Source of the DNA: Clostridia bacterium
GTDB taxonomy: Bacteria; Bacillota; Clostridia; Christensenellales; Aristaeellaceae
DNA: 64,000 nucleotides
Reading direction: 5' to 3'
Assembly (NCBI GenBank): GCA_017512985.1
Contig: JAFWEJ010000008.1
Coordinates: 1 to 64,000 of the forward strand
Under the pieces are notes generated by a model. The model saw nothing but the letters and a program-made list of their open reading frames with translations. It ran no database searches and had not been told where the DNA came from. How positions within the stretch are numbered: the first letter of the stretch is position 1; each line of letters opens with the position of its first letter. A program made the position numbers and the translations under genes. This document shows, one piece after another, positions 58,984 to 64,000 of this stretch.

Positions 58984-59934
58984 GTGGAGAATTATACGGT
59001 CTGCCAGCTGCAGCGGGATATGAGATATGAGGGATTCCTGCTTATCCGTTCCGCAGACAAGCGGAAGGACAGCAAAGGCAACGACTATGTCGATATGAAC
59101 CTGACCGACCGGACAGGCGAGATCAACTGCAAGATCTGGAACTGGGATCCGGACGCGGATACACCGGAACCCGGCCAGCCTGTCAAGGTACGGGGAACGA
59201 TCCAGGAATACAACGGCCGGCTGCAGCTGCGGGTTGAGAAATGGCGGCTGTGTACGGACGATGATCCGGTGGACATGAACGCGCTGGTTCCCTGCGCACC
59301 GAGGAAACCGGAAGAAATGCTCAAAGAGATTGAAGACACCGTGGACAGTTTCAGGAATGAAGACCTGAAGAAACTGACACGGGGAATGCTGGAAATTGCC
59401 GGAGAAAGGCTGAAATGGTTTCCGGCGGCGCAGCGGATGCACCACGCGGAACGCAGCGGCCTGCTGCACCACACGACGGATATGCTCCGGCTGGCAAGGG
59501 CACTGCTGGACATTTATCCCTGGCTGAACCGTGAGCTGCTGCTGGCCGGGGTGATCATCCACGATCTTGGCAAGATTGAGGAAATGAAGAGCGACAGGAC
59601 CGGAAACGTGACGGATTATACCCGGGACGGGCAGCTGCTCGGCCATCTGGTCCGGGGGATCACAAACCTGAACCGGGTCGCGGAAGAAACCGGAGTGACC
59701 GGTGAAAGCCTGGTGCTGCTGGAACATATGCTGCTGAGCCATCACGGAGAAAGCGAATACGGCAGTCCGAAGCCCCCGATGTTCTCTGAAGCGGAAGCGC
59801 TGCACTGGATTGACATCATGGACGCGCGGATGAATACGATGAAGACGGTGACGGATAAAACGCCGCCCGGCGCGTTCAGTGAGAAAATATTCAGCCTGGA
59901 CAGGCGGGTATACCATCCCGAAATCCAGAACTGA
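58984..59934 (+). CDS. yhaM: 3'-5' exoribonuclease of the YhaM type
   Basis: A 316-residue protein that joins an N-terminal OB-fold (YVDMNLTDRTGEINCKIWNW, residues 35-55, and VKVRGTIQEYNGRLQLRVEK) to a C-terminal HD domain with HAERSGLLHHTTDMLRLA, IIHDLGKIEEM near residue 190 and LLSHHGESEYGSP. This is the layout of YhaM/CBF1, a 3'-5' exonuclease for RNA and single-stranded DNA. The start is a GTG at 58984 with GAGGA 7 bases upstream. It lies 63 bases after dnaB and could be read from the same promoter. Confidence 0.88.
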   Translation: MENYTVCQLQRDMRYEGFLLIRSADKRKDSKGNDYVDMNLTDRTGEINCKIWNWDPDADTPEPGQPVKVRGTIQEYNGRLQLRVEKWRLCTDDDPVDMNALVPCAPRKPEEMLKEIEDTVDSFRNEDLKKLTRGMLEIAGERLKWFPAAQRMHHAERSGLLHHTTDMLRLARALLDIYPWLNRELLLAGVIIHDLGKIEEMKSDRTGNVTDYTRDGQLLGHLVRGITNLNRVAEETGVTGESLVLLEHMLLSHHGESEYGSPKPPMFSEAEALHWIDIMDARMNTMKTVTDKTPPGAFSEKIFSLDRRVYHPEIQN

Positions 59935-60004
59935 TCATTCAGAATTATTGGAACCAAGACCCGGAACCGATCGTTTAGAGTATGAAGGATGGAGGAAATG
60001 AAGT

Positions 60005-60823
60005 ATGTGGAAGAAGAGAATCCTTTGCCTGGTGCTGGTTGTATGCGCTGCGCTGGCGATGACGGCGTGCAAGCAGAAGGAGACGTTCCCGACAACGCCC
60101 CAGCAGGATCAGCTGACCGCAGAGCCGCAGAGTGAGCAGAATATCTTCGGCGATACTCCGGTGCCTACAGAAATCAACTGGGACGACGGCAGCTACAATC
60201 CGGCCCAGGAAGAAGGCGGAGACCAGGAAGAGGTCGTGGATACAAATGAGGCGACAGCCGCTCCGACCATGAAGAGCGAATATGCCGGCGCCACGCCCGT
60301 GCTGATCGATCCGATCGACAAGCCCACGCCCACGCCGCTGCCCCCGCTGACCTTCACCTATGAAAAATACGAGGCGAAAGCGCTCGGCCTGACCTTTGAG
60401 GCGCCTTCCGGATGGCTTGCTGACGACAGCCAGCCGGACACCTATACGCTGACCAATCCGAACCCCGGCATGGATTATGCCGCCCAGCTGTCCATACGCG
60501 TGGTTCCGGTGAACAAGAACTACAACAAGAATGAATTGATCAAGGAAGTCAAGGGTACGCTGGACACCCTGGCCAGCGAGGGCTTCAAAAAATTTGAACG
60601 CTCCAATACCGCCGGCCGCAAGTTCATGAACACGGACGCAATTTACGCCAACTATACCGCCACGACGAAGGAAAACGTCAAAATTTCGGGCCGGATCATC
60701 ATTGCGTGTGCAAACAAGACGCTGTACATCCTGCATGTCAGCTGCCCGCAGGGATACACAAAAACCTACGTGGACAATGTATACGATAAATTCCGCCACA
60801 CGGTCAAAACGATTTCAAAGTAA
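60005..60823 (+). CDS. Lipoprotein of unknown function with PsbP-like domain
   Basis: A 272-residue product with a lipoprotein signal (CLVLVVCAALAMTAC, Cys22). A Pro/Thr/Glu-rich linker of about 85 residues (VLIDPIDKPTPTPLPPLTF) follows. A domain of about 150 residues begins ALGLTFEAPSGWLADDS and ends HVSCPQGYTKTYVDNVYDKF, close to the PsbP/DcrB-like fold. Its role is unknown. The start at 60005 follows GGAGG by 9 bases. A GC-rich hairpin at 60852-60882 lies between it and the SdrD-like gene. Confidence 0.68.
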   Translation: MWKKRILCLVLVVCAALAMTACKQKETFPTTPQQDQLTAEPQSEQNIFGDTPVPTEINWDDGSYNPAQEEGGDQEEVVDTNEATAAPTMKSEYAGATPVLIDPIDKPTPTPLPPLTFTYEKYEAKALGLTFEAPSGWLADDSQPDTYTLTNPNPGMDYAAQLSIRVVPVNKNYNKNELIKEVKGTLDTLASEGFKKFERSNTAGRKFMNTDAIYANYTATTKENVKISGRIIIACANKTLYILHVSCPQGYTKTYVDNVYDKFRHTVKTISK

Positions 60824-60851
60824 CCGGTCATTCCTGCATTATTTCAGACGT

Positions 60852-60882
60852 GACGCGCTCGCCGGGCCCCGGCCGGCGCGTC
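60852..60882 (+). other. GC-rich hairpin between lipoprotein and SdrD-like genes
   Basis: GACGCGC (60852-60858) pairs with GCGCGTC (60876-60882), with a further GCCGGG/CCCGGC stem inside. No T-run follows, so it is more likely an attenuating or RNA-stabilising stem than an intrinsic terminator. Confidence 0.45.
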
Positions 60883-60913
60883 GCGGCATCCTGTCGGGAG
60901 GAAATTCTTGAAC

Positions 60914-63900
60914 ATGGCAAAGACTTTCCGCTGTATTGCGCTGATTCTTGTGACCGCACTGCTGTGCGGAATGATCCAGGCAGCAGGCGCAGACGTCGTC
61001 TCGCTTGGCATTTATTTCTGCGGAAGAAGGACCGCTGCCGACGGCTCGCAGCAAATTGTTAAGCTGGAGGGCCGTTTTCGCGTAACACAGAACGGAGAGG
61101 AAGCCGGCATTATTTCAGCAGGGGAGAATACCCTGACGCTGGGCAGTACAGAACGTATCCGGATCGAACCGATACCGGAAAGCATCGCACCGGAATGGGA
61201 CCTGAGTACCGTGGCCAGGGAAGTCAGTCCGGAAGCCGGCGGGACCACGACCATTTCGATTGTGGTGGAACCGCTGAAGGCGGACGCGTCAATCCCGACG
61301 CCCGCGCCCACTGCCGAACCCTCTCCGGTTCCGGAAGAACCGGTTCAGACCGACACGCCGGAGCCTCCCGCCGAACCGGACGAACCGGACGTACCGGAAG
61401 ACGAACCGGACGTACCGGAAGACGAACCGGAAGATGAACCGGAAAGCGAACCGGAAGACACGAAAGAAACGGATGACGATGAGCCCCTGCTGCCCGCGGC
61501 ACCGGTGGTCACGCCGACCATGCCTCCGTATGACCTGTCTTCACTGGCTCCTACGCCGGAACCGGAATGGAAAACCCTGCCCGCAGGCAGCGGCAGCGTC
61601 CGTGCTTTTGCCTATTACGACCAGATCGGAAACGGCCAGGCGGATCCAAAGGAAACGGGCGTGAAGGACGTAACCGTCTGCCTTTTCACAGAGGAAGGGG
61701 AAGCAGTCAGCTCTGCGAAGACTGCCGGCGACGGATACGTCCGGTTTGACAGCCTGCCGGAGGGCAGATACCGCATCAAAGCGATCCTTCCAAAAGGATG
61801 GGCGTTCAATATGAAAGGGGACGCCGGAAATCCCTACGCAGGCATATTCAGCGGCTCCTATGAAGGGGAAGCGATGAGCGACGCGTTCAGCGTCAGCGCC
61901 GACAGCACGGCAACACCCGGGATCGCCCTGAAAAAGAGCCTGCATGTCAGCGGCACATGCTGGTTTGAAACCACCATTGACGGCCTGTATGACAATGCAG
62001 AGCAGGGTCTCCCCGGCGTCAGGATTGAACTTGACGGCGAGAAGAACGGCCTGCACTATGAAACCGTGTCTGATAAGAACGGCAACTGGTACATTGACCG
62101 CGTCGCGCCTGCCGCCTACAAACTGACGGCGCATGCACCGGACGGCATGATGTTCACACGGGTTCCCAAGAAGAACGGCAGGAAAACCATCATCGCCAGG
62201 GACGGAGTTTCCTCTGCTTCCCACAGGGTCGACCTGAATGACGCCAGCAGCAAAAACAACCTGTATATCGGATTTACATGGGCAGGCCGGATTTCCGGCA
62301 TCTGTTTCCTGGACGCCAACTACAACGGCCTGTATGACGAGGGAGAACTGCCCATGCCCGGCGTGAAGATCAACGCCATTAAGCAGGCAAAGGACGAAAG
62401 TGTGGCAACGGTCTATTCCGGTGAAGACGGAAGGTACGTTATTACCGGACTGCGGGCAAATACCTACAGGATACGCGCGGTCCTGCCGGAAGACGGGAGC
62501 GATTTCACCAAAGTTGTCAGCAATCCGCTGGGCAATCATTTCCAGGCACGGCCCGGCAGGAGGGAAAACTTCTGGAAGGACTTTACGCTGCAGGCCTCCG
62601 AACAGCGGGAAGTGAACGTCGGCGTGATCTACCCGGCCAGCGTGAGCGGTACGGTGTACAAGGACGACGATTTCTCCGGAACGCTGAACGGCAGGGAAAA
62701 CATTGTTTCCGGGTATCTGGTCAAACTGTATGATGAGAACGGCACCCTGGTAACGATGGATAAGACGAGCGTAAAGGGCAAATATGAACTGACGGATGTA
62801 CCGCCGGGAAATTATTACCTTAGCGTGACCGCACTGAAAAACTATGCCTTTACAAAACAGGGCGAAGGAAATGTGATCCTGAACCGGACGAACGGGGAAG
62901 GCTATTCCGAAATGTTCCATCTTGACCTGAAGGAAAACCGGAAGGGAATGGACATCGGCATGATCCTGCCCGGAACAGTCCGGGGATCCGTCTTCGCGGA
63001 TAAAAACGACAACGGAATCCGGGATAACGGCGAGGAAGGCCTTCCCGGAACGAAGGTCCGCCTGATGGGCGAGGAAGGCGAAGCATTCGCTGCGGAAATC
63101 GGCGCAGACGGCACCTATCTGTTTGACGCAGTGATGCCCGGGACCTATTACCTGGAATATGACCTGCCGGAAAACGCTGTGTTCGCACGCGTGGCTGACG
63201 GCGGCAATACCATATCCGGCGACGGAAAAGGACAGAGCGCTTCGTTTGAGATGTCTTCCGGCATTGAACGGACGGGCCCAGTGTGCGGCGCCCTGACGCT
63301 CGGCAGGATTGACGGCTGCGTCTACCAGGACCATGACGGCAACGGTATCCGGACGGATGACGAGGAAGCCATTGCCGGGCTGACGATTACGCTGACACCT
63401 TCCCGTGACGTACTGGAGGAAATCACCGTTACGGCCGGAGAAGACGGCGTGTTTGCCCTTCCCGCACTGCGGCCGGATGAATACACACTGACAGTTGCCT
63501 GCCCGGACCAGTATGTGCTGAGCCGCACAGACAACCTGAAACTGCCGCTAAGCGCCGGCAAAGAAACACAGAGCGTGACACTTTCCGTTGCCATGGGAGC
63601 CGTATGGAACGATCAGCAAATCGGTACGGTTATCCCGGCTGCCTTAAGCGGACAGCTCTGGCTTGACGAGAACAACAACGGCCTGTTTGACGCAGATGAA
63701 AGTATGCCTGCAGGATATGAGATTACAGTAACAGACAACCGGACCGGCAGGGTCTTTGATACGCTCCGTACAGATGAGAACGGGCGTTACGCGACTTCCG
63801 GAATGATTCCCGGCAGCTTTACCCTTTCTTTCCCGCTGGACGGGCAGACCATTGCCCCCAAACCGGGCAACAGCGATTTCCGGGAAGAAAACGGAAAACT

Positions 63901-64000
63901 GGTCCTGCCGGGAATTGAACTGGTTGAAAATGAACACAGGGAAGGATTGATGCTGGGCATAGTCCGTTACACGTCCATCGGCGGCAAAGTCTGGATGGAC
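60914..64000 (+). CDS. Large SdrD-like repeat surface protein, cut by the window edge
   Basis: An uninterrupted frame of 1029 codons runs from ATG at 60914 off the right edge. It has a signal peptide (CIALILVTALLCGMIQAAGA) and a first domain of about 85 residues. A stalk rich in Pro, Asp and Glu follows (PDEPDVPEDEP and similar, residues 128-190). Then come repeated units that begin like GRISGICFLDANYNGLYDEG or GSVFADKNDNGIRDNGEEGL. I count eight starts near residues 226, 346, 459, 577, 689, 798, 912 and 1023, the last one cut. The Asp/Asn-rich loops are the calcium-binding type of SdrD B-like domains. It is probably a surface adhesin; its anchor would lie beyond the window. Confidence 0.82.
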   Translation, partial: MAKTFRCIALILVTALLCGMIQAAGADVVSLGIYFCGRRTAADGSQQIVKLEGRFRVTQNGEEAGIISAGENTLTLGSTERIRIEPIPESIAPEWDLSTVAREVSPEAGGTTTISIVVEPLKADASIPTPAPTAEPSPVPEEPVQTDTPEPPAEPDEPDVPEDEPDVPEDEPEDEPESEPEDTKETDDDEPLLPAAPVVTPTMPPYDLSSLAPTPEPEWKTLPAGSGSVRAFAYYDQIGNGQADPKETGVKDVTVCLFTEEGEAVSSAKTAGDGYVRFDSLPEGRYRIKAILPKGWAFNMKGDAGNPYAGIFSGSYEGEAMSDAFSVSADSTATPGIALKKSLHVSGTCWFETTIDGLYDNAEQGLPGVRIELDGEKNGLHYETVSDKNGNWYIDRVAPAAYKLTAHAPDGMMFTRVPKKNGRKTIIARDGVSSASHRVDLNDASSKNNLYIGFTWAGRISGICFLDANYNGLYDEGELPMPGVKINAIKQAKDESVATVYSGEDGRYVITGLRANTYRIRAVLPEDGSDFTKVVSNPLGNHFQARPGRRENFWKDFTLQASEQREVNVGVIYPASVSGTVYKDDDFSGTLNGRENIVSGYLVKLYDENGTLVTMDKTSVKGKYELTDVPPGNYYLSVTALKNYAFTKQGEGNVILNRTNGEGYSEMFHLDLKENRKGMDIGMILPGTVRGSVFADKNDNGIRDNGEEGLPGTKVRLMGEEGEAFAAEIGADGTYLFDAVMPGTYYLEYDLPENAVFARVADGGNTISGDGKGQSASFEMSSGIERTGPVCGALTLGRIDGCVYQDHDGNGIRTDDEEAIAGLTITLTPSRDVLEEITVTAGEDGVFALPALRPDEYTLTVACPDQYVLSRTDNLKLPLSAGKETQSVTLSVAMGAVWNDQQIGTVIPAALSGQLWLDENNNGLFDADESMPAGYEITVTDNRTGRVFDTLRTDENGRYATSGMIPGSFTLSFPLDGQTIAPKPGNSDFREENGKLVLPGIELVENEHREGLMLGIVRYTSIGGKVWMD

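Noticed and set aside
61541-63334. A 597-codon open frame on the minus strand
   Set aside because: It is antisense to the SdrD-like repeats, which are conserved unit by unit in the plus frame.

Overview
The window looks like chromosomal DNA of a Gram-positive anaerobe of the class Clostridia, probably a gut or rumen member related to Christensenellales. That placement is inference. The supports are moderately GC-rich coding DNA with AT-rich spacers, strong AGGAGG-type ribosome binding sites, sigma-A promoters that are often extended (TGG before TATAAT or TATGAT), a sortase-type surface protein, WhiA/RapZ, an NrtR-controlled NAD operon, and many secreted proteins of unknown function.

Positions 1-8,270 are accessory DNA, all on the minus strand: single genes and short operons (PLC-like hydrolase, HAD phosphatase, GNAT, two secreted proteins, a small membrane protein, an iron-sulfur-type flavoprotein) interspersed with decayed tyrosine-recombinase tails, a truncated MATE gene and a repeated block. 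Each full copy of the block carries an outward promoter (TTGACG, 18 bp, TGG TATRAT), preceded by a terminator in the two copies that follow a recombinase tail. The region ends with a TetR/CPBP-protease pair under a promoter flanked by two palindromes. Positions 8,456-14,646 hold a beta-helix-like surface protein split by a frameshift at a G6 tract, an acyltransferase, a lipoprotein, a YczE-like membrane protein and a secreted protein.

Positions 14,700-18,190 are a complete NAD salvage operon (nrtR, nicotinamidase, nadE, nicotinate phosphoribosyltransferase) with two matching operators around its promoter. Positions 18,300-30,129 carry an ABC transporter pair, a lipoprotein, dnaE, a GtrA protein and a GldA/GldF/GldG/DUF4340 ABC operon. 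Positions 30,133-36,460 run on the minus strand: two unknown envelope proteins and the alpha-type operon rpsM-rpsK-rpsD-rpoA-rplQ, whose promoter lies about 260 nt upstream and leaves a hairpin-rich leader.

Positions 36,515-42,304 (minus) hold a secreted protein, a gamma-glutamylcyclotransferase-like gene overlapped by a duplicated cca tail, a probable phage remnant, cca, a GH43 enzyme and a DHHW-type secreted protein. Positions 42,500-49,310 (plus) hold a DUF5058/permease/M20-peptidase operon, an SH3-type secreted protein, fumarase, an AlaX-type editing protein and a small unknown. SecG and a GntR regulator are divergent from murB. Between murB and rapZ-whiA lies an element that resembles a cobalamin riboswitch. 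The window ends with a GT-C-like membrane protein, a 54-residue-repeat coiled-coil protein, rplI-dnaB, a YhaM-type exoribonuclease, a lipoprotein and a large SdrD-like repeat protein cut by the window edge. I saw no rRNA, tRNA or CRISPR array. Short AT-rich repeats of the ATTCATAATTC type recur between genes and in one case supply the start codon of cca.
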